A model generated the notes under the pieces. That model saw nothing but the letters and a program-made list of their open reading frames with translations, was not told the DNA's origin and made no database searches. 32,642 nt of DNA from an uncultured Erysipelotrichaceae bacterium (lineage in GTDB: Bacteria; Bacillota_I; Bacilli_A; Erysipelotrichales; Erysipelotrichaceae). Below are positions 1-8,637 of the stretch, in pieces. Every line of letters begins with the position of its first letter. Position 1 is the first letter of the stretch. Where the stretch lies: positions 1-32,642 of the forward strand of contig CATJXY010000022.1 in the NCBI GenBank assembly GCA_949744505.1, read 5' to 3'. A program made the position numbers and the translations under genes.

Positions 1-2
1 TC

Positions 3-64
3 CTCCTTTTGTTCTTCTTGCAGTTGCCAGACCGCATTTTTATTCTAACAAAAGGAGTTTTTAT
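3..64 (+). terminator. Hairpin with long loop and T-run at window edge
   Basis: An 11-bp perfect inverted repeat (CTCCTTTTGTT at 3-13, AACAAAAGGAG at 47-57) encloses a 33-base loop and is followed by a T-rich stretch. It may terminate a plus-strand transcript entering from outside the window, or be the 3' end of a small RNA. The transcript it would end is not visible, so the assignment is tentative. Confidence 0.35.
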
Positions 65-95
65 TTTAAACTTTCATCGCTAAAGCTCCCCTTTA

Positions 96-117
96 CCCCA
101 GACTATCTGGGGGTTTT
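96..117 (+). terminator. Compact GC-rich hairpin terminator
   Basis: CCCCAGA (96-102) and TCTGGGG (106-112) pair around a 3-base loop and are followed by GTTTTG. This is a tight intrinsic-terminator shape on the plus strand. The gene it serves would lie left of the window. Confidence 0.45.
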
Positions 118-120
118 GTA

Positions 121-157
121 TAAACAAAAATACCGGAAATTATGCTTCCGGTATTTT
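121..157 (-). terminator. Terminator of the lipoprotein/transglutaminase operon
   Basis: AAAATACCGGAA (127-138) and TTCCGGTATTTT (146-157) form a 12-bp stem with a 7-base loop. On the minus strand it is followed by TTTTTGTTT. It lies about 50 bases after the stop of the lipoprotein gene at 205. The stem ends in T residues on both sides, so it could also work on the plus strand. Confidence 0.8.
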
Positions 158-204
158 ATCAATATTAATAAATAGAAATCATTTATTTCATCACAATTTG
201 TCAC

Positions 205-741
205 TTATAACATATCATCCGACCATTCCATATCCTCTCCGTCTCCTGTTGAAGGTTCGGATACAGGGGGTTCAGGTGTTGGATCAGGGGATGGAGAGGG
301 TGAAGATGGACTCGATGATCCACTATTACCATTCGATCCACCACTACTTCCTCCTTGACTTTCATTGGATGAATTACTTTGTGATTGATTCACATTTGGT
401 TTAGGTCTATCCACCGGTACAATTCCCGATTTAGGATTATTCCACATTTGCTCCATATCAAATTCTTGAATCATCTCTTCCAATTTTTCTTTATTTTCCT
501 CATAAATTGATAGCTCAATTTCATTTCTTTTTTCTTGTGCAATTACAAACGGATCACTTTCCATCAAGTCATCAACAGACTTAACATTCCGCCAACAGCC
601 TTCATCATAATATTGAACGATTCCATTATAAATACGAATACGATCTTCTAATTGAATCTCATTATTCTCCTGTTTAGCACACCCTGTGATAAAAAATAGA
701 GGAATTAAAATACATATGAATCGATATTTGTTCTTTTTCAT
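205..741 (-). CDS. Lipoprotein with Ser/Gly/Pro-rich tail
   Basis: Predicted 178-residue lipoprotein of unknown function. The N-terminus MKKNKYRFICILIPLF has a short basic stretch and hydrophobic core ending in the lipobox-like ITGC, with Cys21 as the probable lipidated residue. About 100 charged residues follow, then a low-complexity tail rich in Ser, Gly, Asn, Pro and Thr that turns acidic at the end. I chose the ATG at 741 because GGGAGGA lies at proper spacing before it; an in-frame ATG at 759 overlaps the previous gene's stop and has no good site. It is last in a three-gene operon after the transglutaminase-like gene and probably acts on the outer face of the membrane. A disordered tail at the free C-terminus of a lipoprotein is unusual, since such linkers normally sit next to the lipid anchor. 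Confidence 0.8.
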   Translation of the reverse strand: MKKNKYRFICILIPLFFITGCAKQENNEIQLEDRIRIYNGIVQYYDEGCWRNVKSVDDLMESDPFVIAQEKRNEIELSIYEENKEKLEEMIQEFDMEQMWNNPKSGIVPVDRPKPNVNQSQSNSSNESQGGSSGGSNGNSGSSSPSSPSPSPDPTPEPPVSEPSTGDGEDMEWSDDML

Positions 742-755
742 TTTATAATCCTCCC

Positions 756-2654
756 TCATTTCTTTTCAACAGTAGTAATTATATTTTCAATGAATTTATA
801 ACCACTACTTCCTTTTTCAAAACTTCCGGTTGCTTTTACTTGTTTGGCAACATGATAAATACTGCGTGAAACCAGTGGTCCATATATTGTTATGGTCGAA
901 GTCCCGTTACTTAAAATAGCATAACTTCTAAAAACCAAATAGGTATTGTAACCGGATGCAGGGATTCCGACAAGAACCGAAGTAAATCGATCCCTTCCAT
1001 CTACAGTTTCAAAAACCTTATCGTTAATCTTCCCGTTCTCTATCCAATAGGCACGTCCTTTTCTGACATAGCTCTTATCTATCGTCAATGGATTTCCTGC
1101 ATCCATTTTTGCTTGAGATACAGAAATAGTTCCGAGTTCTACCAATTTATAACCTTCTACCCCAGTTGAAACCAGAGCTTTTTTCAATGCAACATCTATT
1201 CCGGATTTAAAGCGAATTCCTGCCGGATCTTTAATTCGAATTGAAAAGCCATGATAACTCAATAAATTTTCTAACCCTTTTAATTCCTTAACATTATATT
1301 TATTGTTTTGAAAAGTCAGTTCCCATACAATCATTCCAATTGGAACATTATTGCCATTATAAGAATATGCTACCGCCACTTTAGCATTTCCGTTTTCCAA
1401 TTCAATAACTTTTTGACCGTTTTCTAATACAGAATTCACTTTTACTCCATCTATCCATATTTCATCACTAAACTTAGATGGAACTTTCAATCTGAGAGTA
1501 TAATCCGGAAGATCTACTTTAAAATGTAGATTTCCATTATCCATATATCTTACAGATAATTGTGCCGTTTTATTATTAACTTTCCATGTCTTTTGGGATA
1601 AATCATATGCCACTAAACGATACATAATTGGCCAATAAGCACTTAAAATTGAACTATTTTCAATAGGTAATAAAAAATCAGTCACACCATCGTTTAACTT
1701 TTGTTGTATTTTATCAACAAAAGGATCCGACCACTCCTTAATTTTACCACTATGAATAAAATAATTGTTATCATAGGAATCTGCTTTGTATTCCTCTTTA
1801 ATCACATGCTCATTGTGTGCGATTTGAATCAGTTCATCCGGCAAACCAAAGTACATATGCTGATTAAATGAACCCTCTTTTTGATCCGCATCCCATGTTG
1901 GGTCTATGTGAGTCCATTTTCCATCTATTTTAGCAGCTACCCAAACATGCCCGTTTCCGGTAATTCTAGCCGTCTGTATTCCCACTTTATTTAACAATAC
2001 TACATATGCTTCATAAAAAGCCTCACAAGTTCCGATACCTCTTGCAAAGGCAGAATCAGCACCGCAATACAAATAACTATGATCATACGAACAATTTGTT
2101 ATCAACCAATCATGAAACCACAATGCTTTCTCATATTCTGTCGTATTTCCTTCTCTTTCACATTGTGCTGCCAAATTATTTGCCAACTGATCAATCGACG
2201 GATAATTCGGGTCTTCAATATTTAAAATAACTGTATTTGTGGTATATCCATACTTACCATCACTTCTTTTATATAGCACATTGAAGTCCAGCTTATATTT
2301 TCCAGATGCAACAAATGTAAATTCAATGACATTGGAAGACCCATACGATACTTTTGAAGGGTCAACCACTAATTCATATCCACTGTCAATTCGACCAACA
2401 GATAATCGATACTGATATTCACTGCCATCCCCTGAAACTTCGATTGAAAACGGTGTAGGCACTCCACATTGAATCTGATCCGCATATTTAATCGTTACAT
2501 TGGGCATCTCTTCATTGAGTACACTTTTTTCAGTTGCTTCAATGACATCCTGATTTATTTCTTCATTCTCTTGGGCTGATATAGGAAAAAATATGATTTG
2601 CCCTGTCAAAATTAATAAAAATGAGAGTACAATCTGACAAACCTTTCGTTTCAC
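756..2654 (-). CDS. Secreted transglutaminase-like protein
   Basis: A 632-residue exported protein with a transglutaminase/protease-like core. Residues 1-27 form a signal peptide (basic MKRK, hydrophobic stretch, ISAQ). Residues about 50-145 look like a beta-sandwich. The core at about 155-260 shows the expected triad: Cys210 in GIGTCEAF, His236 in GNGHVWV and Asp251 in HIDPTWD. The C-terminal 370 residues are beta-rich and unrecognised. There is no sorting signal or membrane anchor, so the product may be released or held by its lipoprotein partners. Start is GTG at 2654, preceded by GGAGGAGG. The gene lies 13 bases after the upstream lipoprotein gene, so co-expression is likely. Members of this fold can crosslink, deamidate or cleave peptides; which applies here cannot be read from the sequence. 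Confidence 0.85.
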   Translation of the reverse strand: MKRKVCQIVLSFLLILTGQIIFFPISAQENEEINQDVIEATEKSVLNEEMPNVTIKYADQIQCGVPTPFSIEVSGDGSEYQYRLSVGRIDSGYELVVDPSKVSYGSSNVIEFTFVASGKYKLDFNVLYKRSDGKYGYTTNTVILNIEDPNYPSIDQLANNLAAQCEREGNTTEYEKALWFHDWLITNCSYDHSYLYCGADSAFARGIGTCEAFYEAYVVLLNKVGIQTARITGNGHVWVAAKIDGKWTHIDPTWDADQKEGSFNQHMYFGLPDELIQIAHNEHVIKEEYKADSYDNNYFIHSGKIKEWSDPFVDKIQQKLNDGVTDFLLPIENSSILSAYWPIMYRLVAYDLSQKTWKVNNKTAQLSVRYMDNGNLHFKVDLPDYTLRLKVPSKFSDEIWIDGVKVNSVLENGQKVIELENGNAKVAVAYSYNGNNVPIGMIVWELTFQNNKYNVKELKGLENLLSYHGFSIRIKDPAGIRFKSGIDVALKKALVSTGVEGYKLVELGTISVSQAKMDAGNPLTIDKSYVRKGRAYWIENGKINDKVFETVDGRDRFTSVLVGIPASGYNTYLVFRSYAILSNGTSTITIYGPLVSRSIYHVAKQVKATGSFEKGSSGYKFIENIITTVEKK

Positions 2655-2667
2655 AACATCCTCCTCC

Positions 2668-3648
2668 TTAATTTAAATCCCATATTTCTATTTGCGGAAA
2701 CTTCCAAAACTGAGCATCCATTACAAATTCATTTTGCTTGGCATTTTCAATATACAAATATTTTTTATTTGTACTATCATAAGCATAAATCAAGTGAGGG
2801 ACTTTCTTATTTTGCGAGGTTGTCACATGTCCTTGTTGATCTAAAGTTCCGCTATAGGTAACATCCTTGGTTTTGACAGAAAATTCATCAATTAACAGAT
2901 TATCTTTTATGGTTCCATCTACAGCCAAATAACATGTATCTTCATCACTATAACGATAAAATCTAAATTTCCCATCTACTTTGTTGTTTAAAAAATCTCC
3001 ACTGAACATTTGTCCATTTCCATTTTCCAATATCGAAAAATATAAAAAGGAATGATCATCATAGTAGAAAACATCACATTTTAATTTGCTTTGACTTATC
3101 TGCCAAACTTTATCCCCAACTTTAACAAGAGTGTTTTTATTCAACATCCCTTCCTCAAATTGAAAAAGATCTGTCCATGACTCAGAAAAAACAAGTTCTT
3201 TTAATGGTGTATAACCATTTAAATACTCATCTGCTTTCCCATTTACTTGTTTATAAAAATCATCTAACGGTTCTAAGTTCTCTTCTTCTATCAAAATTAT
3301 ATATTCTTCTATTTGAAAAGCCTTTTCTTTAGTGGGGTATAAACGATATGATTCAACTAAAAGTTCATACTCCAACTCGTTCATGTTAAGTATTGAAGCA
3401 ATTTCTATCATTTCTTCATAATCTTCTTCACTTAATTCTCCCATAGCTCGTAATTGATTGTATGCTTCTAAAACTTCGCTTAGTTTATCTGAATCTAAAG
3501 AATTAATCGATTCCAATTCAGCAATTTTATCTCGATAATTTTGTAAATCATTTTTGTCTTTTATAGAAGCACACCCAAAAAAAGAATTAATAATAAAAAC
3601 TACTAGCACTGTCTTTATACAAAATTGTATATTTTTTTTCATCTTCAT
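2668..3648 (-). CDS. Lipoprotein, MORN-like C-terminal half
   Basis: A 326-residue predicted lipoprotein, first gene of the three-gene envelope operon. The N-terminus has a Lys-rich start, a hydrophobic stretch and INSFFGC, with Cys26 as the likely lipidation site. Residues about 30-140 are acidic and helical, resembling tetratricopeptide-like or coiled helices. The C-terminal part contains stretches such as MFSGDFLNNKVDGKFRFY and VTYSGTLDQQGHVT, which recall MORN-type repeats (G-x-F/Y ... G-x-G/K), but weakly. The start at 3648 is supported by GGAGAG nine bases upstream; a second ATG two codons on is possible. No specific function can be assigned. Its place beside the transglutaminase-like protein suggests a shared role at the cell surface. 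Confidence 0.75.
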   Translation of the reverse strand: MKMKKNIQFCIKTVLVVFIINSFFGCASIKDKNDLQNYRDKIAELESINSLDSDKLSEVLEAYNQLRAMGELSEEDYEEMIEIASILNMNELEYELLVESYRLYPTKEKAFQIEEYIILIEEENLEPLDDFYKQVNGKADEYLNGYTPLKELVFSESWTDLFQFEEGMLNKNTLVKVGDKVWQISQSKLKCDVFYYDDHSFLYFSILENGNGQMFSGDFLNNKVDGKFRFYRYSDEDTCYLAVDGTIKDNLLIDEFSVKTKDVTYSGTLDQQGHVTTSQNKKVPHLIYAYDSTNKKYLYIENAKQNEFVMDAQFWKFPQIEIWDLN

Positions 3649-3669
3649 CGCATTTATCTCTCCATCTTA

Positions 3670-3697
3670 ATTATATTAATTTAACAATTGATGTCAA
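3670..3697 (-). promoter_or_regulatory. Sigma-A promoter of the envelope operon
   Basis: On the minus strand TTGACA (3697-3692), a 16-base spacer and TATAAT (3675-3670) lie just upstream of the first lipoprotein gene. Both boxes match the consensus exactly; the spacer is one base shorter than ideal. Confidence 0.8.
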
Positions 3698-3703
3698 TTA
3701 AAT

Positions 3704-3766
3704 AAAAAGAAATGTAACGAATAAGTTTCATTTACTGAAACTCTTTATTTCGCTACATTTCTTTTT
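3704..3766 (-). terminator. Terminator after the histidine kinase gene
   Basis: AAAAAGAAATGTA (3704-3716) pairs with TACATTTCTTTTT (3754-3766), with an inner hairpin AGTTTCA/TGAAACT (3724-3730, 3736-3742). On the minus strand it is followed by TTTTTATTT. The outer arm overlaps the kinase stop codon. Confidence 0.75.
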
Positions 3767-5091
3767 TACTTCTTTGTAATTCTGAATACAACACCGTTAT
3801 TCAAATTTTCTGCCACCACTCGATATCCATAAGTATTACATACTTTATACACAATTGACATTCCCAGTCCAAATTTACCATCTGAGCCTTTTTCATATGG
3901 TTTAAACATTTTTTCTAAACGCTCCTTAGACATGAGCGGTCCATCATTAGAAATTGCTAAACTATCTTTTCTTAATTCAATCGTAATTTCCGATTTTGCG
4001 TATCGAATCGCATTATCCAAGATATTTTCCACAACGATGCGCCACGGTTCCTCTTCCCCATGGAAAAATTCATATTCCAAATCTGTATTCATTTTCAATT
4101 CCGGACGAATAACTTTTAATGAAAGAATTGCTTTTTCAATGACTTCCACCATATCCAAATTATTTCCTTCTTCTAATGTATCGACAAGATATCCCATTTT
4201 ATTCAATACAATTAAACTATGCACTTTCTTTTCCAAGCGCTCTACATTTTCTAAAATAACATCAACACTCTTCTCAAGCGTATCATATGGGTAAATTCCA
4301 TCCTTAATACTCTCTCCATAAGACTTAATTGTTGCGATTGGAGTTTTTAAATCATGAGAAATATTTTGAATCATCTCTTCTTTTGTTTTGTTTTGATGAG
4401 ATAATTCTTTCTGCATGGCAACCAATACATCTGCAACCTCTCCAATTTCATCTTTTCTATTAATCTTCAATTGAGCATCTTCACCATTTTTTATTTTCAC
4501 CACATAAGCTCGTATTTGATTAAGCGGATGAATTAAGGAACTGATCCATAGCATCAGCATTATAAACAGCATTCCCACAACAACCATATTATAATTTACA
4601 ACGCTGTTTAAAATTGCATTTTTAAATTCAATACGATACATATCAGAGACAATTGAAAGCAAATATGCTCCATCCTTTAGTTCAACAGCAGAATAGTAAT
4701 AAATCTGTTTTCCTTCAGTATAAACCCCTTTCTTATTGACATGTAAAGCACCCGATGCCTCTTGAATGATCATTGAAAAAGTATTTTTGTATACTTCCGA
4801 ACCATTGTTCTGCATAATAATTTGATTATCCTTAAAAACAATATGTGTCAAAGTCAAATCATCTTGTTTCATATATTCTTTAAGTTGAATCGGAGCTTCA
4901 TTATATGCATATGCAATTGTCGGTTGAATCTTATCAAGAATACTGAACATTTGAATCTTAACAAATTCATTAATACTATCCGCAAGAAAAACCATTAAAA
5001 AAATTGAGAAAACAGTGATGACAACACATACAATCGTCAAAAGTTGCTGTAGAAGAGATAATTCACGCAACCATAATTTTAATTTTTTCAT
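3766..5091 (-). CDS. Membrane sensor histidine kinase
   Basis: A 441-residue two-component sensor kinase. Residues about 14-37 and 163-187 are membrane segments flanking an extracytoplasmic sensor region of about 125 residues. A HAMP linker follows at about 188-240. The HisKA domain carries the phosphoacceptor His246 in ISHDLKTPIA. The ATP-binding domain shows the N box (Asn356 and Asn360 in ENILDNAIRYA), G1 box SNDGP (381-385) and G2 box GKFGLGMSI (405-413). It phosphorylates the response regulator encoded just upstream; the two genes overlap by one base (TAATG), so translation is coupled. The sensed signal is unknown. A MAP-free sensor of this size is common in envelope-stress systems, but nothing here fixes the stimulus. 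Confidence 0.95.
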   Translation of the reverse strand: MKKLKLWLRELSLLQQLLTIVCVVITVFSIFLMVFLADSINEFVKIQMFSILDKIQPTIAYAYNEAPIQLKEYMKQDDLTLTHIVFKDNQIIMQNNGSEVYKNTFSMIIQEASGALHVNKKGVYTEGKQIYYYSAVELKDGAYLLSIVSDMYRIEFKNAILNSVVNYNMVVVGMLFIMLMLWISSLIHPLNQIRAYVVKIKNGEDAQLKINRKDEIGEVADVLVAMQKELSHQNKTKEEMIQNISHDLKTPIATIKSYGESIKDGIYPYDTLEKSVDVILENVERLEKKVHSLIVLNKMGYLVDTLEEGNNLDMVEVIEKAILSLKVIRPELKMNTDLEYEFFHGEEEPWRIVVENILDNAIRYAKSEITIELRKDSLAISNDGPLMSKERLEKMFKPYEKGSDGKFGLGMSIVYKVCNTYGYRVVAENLNNGVVFRITKK

Positions 5092-5750
5092 TATCCTAAT
5101 CGATATCCAAATCCATAAATCGTATGAATACTCAGATTTGGCATTTTCTTTCTAAGTCTTCTCAGCGTGTCATCTACAACTCTGTCACTTCCAAAATAAT
5201 TGACATCCCATACATTCTCTAAAATTTGTTCTCTTGAAAAAGCAGTTCCTTTATTCTTAATGAACATCATCAAGAGATCAAATTCCTTTGTAGTCAATTC
5301 AAGCTGAATATCTTTATCATGGACAATTCTCTGCATTTCATCAATTTCATATCCATCCACAATAATTTTTCCGACATCTTCTCGATAAGTACGTTTGATT
5401 ATATTATTTACCCTCAAAACAAGTTCTTTAGGACTGAATGGTTTTGTAATATAATCATCGCTTCCCTTTTCTAATCCGATAATACGATCAAATTCTTTAT
5501 CTCTTGCAGACATAAAAATAACCGGGACTACAGGATTTTTCATACGAATCTCTTCAATAAGATCAAATCCGCTTTTATCATCAAGCATGATATCCAAAAT
5601 CCATAAATGAACATCTTCATCATCAGTATGAGCCATGGCATCTTCAAATGTCAAAAAAGATCTAGCTTCATAACCTTCTTTCTCTAAATATCTTTTTACA
5701 AGTTCATTTAAGTCCTTTTCATCTTCAACAATACAAATTACTTTTTTCAT
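5091..5750 (-). CDS. OmpR/PhoB-family response regulator
   Basis: A 219-residue DNA-binding response regulator. The receiver domain (1-115) has the acidic pair Glu9/Asp10, the phosphoacceptor Asp53 in LWILDIML, Ser81 and Lys103 in TKPF. The C-terminal winged-helix domain (about 128-219) includes the typical LTTKEFDLLMMF, RVVDDTLRRLRKK and TIYGFGYRLG. The length is normal for the family. It is the first gene of the pair with the histidine kinase, and its stop overlaps the kinase start. GAGGAC before the ATG serves as ribosome binding site. The target genes are unknown. The envelope operon immediately downstream has its own promoter and is a reasonable candidate, but no shared direct repeats were found to support this. 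Confidence 0.95.
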   Translation of the reverse strand: MKKVICIVEDEKDLNELVKRYLEKEGYEARSFLTFEDAMAHTDDEDVHLWILDIMLDDKSGFDLIEEIRMKNPVVPVIFMSARDKEFDRIIGLEKGSDDYITKPFSPKELVLRVNNIIKRTYREDVGKIIVDGYEIDEMQRIVHDKDIQLELTTKEFDLLMMFIKNKGTAFSREQILENVWDVNYFGSDRVVDDTLRRLRKKMPNLSIHTIYGFGYRLG

Positions 5751-5857
5751 AAATTGTCCTCATTTACTTTCTAAAATCTAAAAAAAGAGTCTCATTATTT
5801 CTTTATCATCTTATCATATTTAATATTAAAATCCAAGAAATAGCTACGAAACAGAGT

Positions 5858-5891
5858 AAACAAAAACATATTCCTAAACGGAATATGTTTT
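5858..5891 (-). terminator. Terminator of the cdaA-cdaR-glmM operon
   Basis: AAAACATATTCC (5863-5874) and GGAATATGTTTT (5880-5891) form a 12-bp stem with a 5-base loop, followed on the minus strand by TTTTTGTTT. It begins six bases after the glmM stop codon. Confidence 0.85.
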
Positions 5892-5896
5892 CATAA

Positions 5897-7231
5897 TTAA
5901 TAGCCTTTTTCTTTAATTAAATCTAAAATCTTATAAACATAATGATGACAAATTTCTTCTGTCTCTGCTTCTACCATAACACGAATCAAAGGCTCCGTAC
6001 CGGATGGTCTAACTAAAATTCGACCTGAACTTCCAAGTTCTTTCGTCACTTGGTCAATTGCTTGGTTAATCTCTTCATCATTTAATACGACGGTCTTATC
6101 TTTTACCTTTTGGTTTACTAAAAGTTGTGGGAAGATAACAAGTCCTTCTGATAACTCTATAGCTGATTTTCCGGTATTTTTCATTACCTCAATCAACTTC
6201 AACGCTGTCAAAAGTCCATCCCCGGTTGTTGCATGCTTTTTAAAGATGATATGTCCAGATTGTTCCCCACCTAATACATAATCATTTTTTACCATACAAT
6301 CATATACATATTTATCCCCAACTTGTGTTGAAACACTTTTTAATCCACATTTTTCTAGAGCTTTAAAGAAACCAAGATTCGCCATAACTGTAGATACGAC
6401 AACATGATTATTTAACTCATTTTTGGACTCCAGATACTTACCGCAAATGTACAAAATAGTATCTCCATTCATTAAGTTACCCTGTGAATCAACCGCAATT
6501 AATCGATCCGCATCTCCATCAAAAGCTAACCCTAAATCATAGTTTCCATTTCGAACAAGTTCTTGTAAAGACTCAGGATGAGTTGATCCACAGTGTACAT
6601 TAATATTTATGCCACTTGGCTCATTATGAATTGCCTCTACATGGGCTCCCATTTTTTCCAACAATCTCTTTGCGGTAACACTGCTTGAGCCATTAGCGCA
6701 ATCGATTGCTAAATTCATTCCGTTAAGATCTAAATCAAACATGGAATATAACCAACCAAGATATTCTTCCAATCCCGATGAAAAATCAATATTTGTACCG
6801 ATTTTATCTTCTGTAGCATATTCTATTACGGTCTTTCCATCTAAATAATCTTCAATTTCATCTTCGATTGAAGACTCAAGTTTCAATCCATTGCAGTTAA
6901 ATACTTTAATTCCATTATCATAATATGGATTATGCGAAGCACTGATCATGACACCGCAATCAAACTTTTCTTTTAATACAAGATAAGTTACGGCAGGAGT
7001 CGGACAAGTTCCAAGAAAATAAACATCTGCACCTTGTGATGTTGCTCCTGCGGCAACTGCCATTTCATACATCGATGAAGAGATACGAGTATCTTTTCCT
7101 ATTAATATTTTTCCCTTACGCTCTTTGGAAAATATATATCCTAAATACCGCCCCGTCAAAAATGCTCTCTGTGCACTTAACGTTACATTTGCCTTTCCAC
7201 GGATTCCATCTGTTCCAAAATATCTTCCCAT
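5897..7231 (-). CDS. glmM: Phosphoglucosamine mutase GlmM
   Basis: A 444-residue enzyme that interconverts glucosamine-6-phosphate and glucosamine-1-phosphate on the route to UDP-N-acetylglucosamine for peptidoglycan. It starts with the diagnostic MGRYFGTDGIRGKAN. The phosphoserine loop is SASHNP, with Ser99 as the catalytic residue. The metal loop is DGDADR (Asp238, Asp240, Asp242). The substrate motif GEQSGH is in the third domain and RPSGTEPLIRV, the phosphate-binding loop, is near the C-terminus. Length is normal. It is last in the operon after cdaA and cdaR, 14 bases after cdaR, with GGAGGAG before the ATG. In Bacillus, Listeria and Lactococcus the same order is found, and GlmM binds and inhibits CdaA, linking wall precursor supply to c-di-AMP. 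Confidence 0.97.
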   Translation of the reverse strand: MGRYFGTDGIRGKANVTLSAQRAFLTGRYLGYIFSKERKGKILIGKDTRISSSMYEMAVAAGATSQGADVYFLGTCPTPAVTYLVLKEKFDCGVMISASHNPYYDNGIKVFNCNGLKLESSIEDEIEDYLDGKTVIEYATEDKIGTNIDFSSGLEEYLGWLYSMFDLDLNGMNLAIDCANGSSSVTAKRLLEKMGAHVEAIHNEPSGININVHCGSTHPESLQELVRNGNYDLGLAFDGDADRLIAVDSQGNLMNGDTILYICGKYLESKNELNNHVVVSTVMANLGFFKALEKCGLKSVSTQVGDKYVYDCMVKNDYVLGGEQSGHIIFKKHATTGDGLLTALKLIEVMKNTGKSAIELSEGLVIFPQLLVNQKVKDKTVVLNDEEINQAIDQVTKELGSSGRILVRPSGTEPLIRVMVEAETEEICHHYVYKILDLIKEKGY

Positions 7232-7245
7232 ACTCTCCTCCTATC

Positions 7246-8637
7246 TTACTCTTCTGTATAATTTCCAGTCGGGTCATTGTTTGATCCAGCCAAAACGTCT
7301 ACTGTTACCGTATCACTTGGCAGGATATAACGAACTAAATAGTTATCTTGTTGAACATAAATTGGAAGTTGTTGATTCTCTCCCAACTCAGCATTTGCCA
7401 TATCCATGTAAACATAAATATCACTTGCACTGATACGAGATATATTTGCTTCTGATCCAAACACTTGTACAGCGATCGTCGAATCTTCCATATTAACCGC
7501 ATAACCGTTATAGTTATTAACATAACGAAGATTTACACCTTCAATTGTTCTTGACTGTGCATCCACAACTTTAATTTCCATATTCACTTTCGTAACACTT
7601 GGCGATTTAACTCCACTTGGAATTGTCAACTGACAAACTTGTCTTGAAGATTCTGATGTCAAAGATTGAGCATCAATCACGCAAGCCACCGAATCAATTC
7701 TTGATAAGACTGCATCTGTTCCATAAATTTTAACTACTTCCTGATCCGCAGCCACCTCAGAAATTGCTTTTCCTTCCGGCAATGCACCATTTAATTCAAA
7801 AGAAACCGGTACATTTTTATTTGGTGAAGAAACATTTACATTTGCTTTAATTACATTGGGGATAATATCACAATCCACTTTATTTCCGGATTGATCATAA
7901 GCCACTAAAATTGCATCCTGTTCAAAGTTTTCTGTCACTCCACTGACATCAATCAACGCTTTTACCATCGCAATACTTTCAAGCTTTTCGCGAGTAGTAC
8001 GAATACTTACCCTTGTTGCGTCGAATACCGGTTCATCCAAGATATAAATATCATCCATTTTATCTTGGTTAATATAGTCATATGTCACATCATATTGCTG
8101 TGTACTCTTTCTTTTGATTGTAACCGAAATCCTTGAAGGTTCTACATAAGCCGTTACTCGATTTGAGAAATTCTTCGTCAATGTAACCGTATGTGTTCCT
8201 TCTGTCAGACCGGTCAAATCCGCACTAACACTGTAATTTTTAGCACTGACAACAGAAAGAATATCTGCGGCAGCTCCACTAATTTGAGCTTTAACCGTTG
8301 TATAATCCACCTCAATTTCATAATTTTCAGAGTTATAATTAATTGAAATCGGAATATTTTCAATCTGTTGCGACATACTCATCGAAGTTGTATTTGATTC
8401 TCTATCAGTCAAATTAATCATGGAATAAAGGAAACATGCCAAAACTAAAGCCACAATTTTCCCATACTTTGGATTAAATAAAACTTTATCAAACCACGAG
8501 CTAATCCATCTGAAAACTCTCAATACAGCCGTTTCAAATCGATTATATGTGTTTTCCATTCTTTTTCTTTGACGAGTAATCTGCTTAGCAAGTTCTAATT
8601 TTCTACCGGAATCTTTTTCTTTGTTATTTTTTGCCAT
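7246..8637 (-). CDS. cdaR: CdaA regulator CdaR (YbbR-domain protein)
   Basis: A 463-residue membrane-anchored protein built of YbbR repeats. The first 60 residues are basic and cytoplasmic, residues about 61-76 (IVALVLACFLYSMINL) form the single membrane segment, and the rest is a run of about four beta-rich YbbR-like domains outside the cell. Family members modulate the diadenylate cyclase CdaA. The start overlaps the cdaA stop by one base (TGATG), with GGGAGTGA upstream, so synthesis is coupled. The C-terminus ends in a short polar tail. The Lys/Arg-rich cytoplasmic segment before the membrane helix is longer than the few residues seen in many homologues. Confidence 0.9.
   Translation of the reverse strand: MAKNNKEKDSGRKLELAKQITRQRKRMENTYNRFETAVLRVFRWISSWFDKVLFNPKYGKIVALVLACFLYSMINLTDRESNTTSMSMSQQIENIPISINYNSENYEIEVDYTTVKAQISGAAADILSVVSAKNYSVSADLTGLTEGTHTVTLTKNFSNRVTAYVEPSRISVTIKRKSTQQYDVTYDYINQDKMDDIYILDEPVFDATRVSIRTTREKLESIAMVKALIDVSGVTENFEQDAILVAYDQSGNKVDCDIIPNVIKANVNVSSPNKNVPVSFELNGALPEGKAISEVAADQEVVKIYGTDAVLSRIDSVACVIDAQSLTSESSRQVCQLTIPSGVKSPSVTKVNMEIKVVDAQSRTIEGVNLRYVNNYNGYAVNMEDSTIAVQVFGSEANISRISASDIYVYMDMANAELGENQQLPIYVQQDNYLVRYILPSDTVTVDVLAGSNNDPTGNYTEE

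Noticed and set aside
1-37. Minus-strand gene start at 37 (MRSGNCKKNKRR...)
   Set aside because: No ribosome binding site and only 12 codons visible; it also lies in the inverted repeat.
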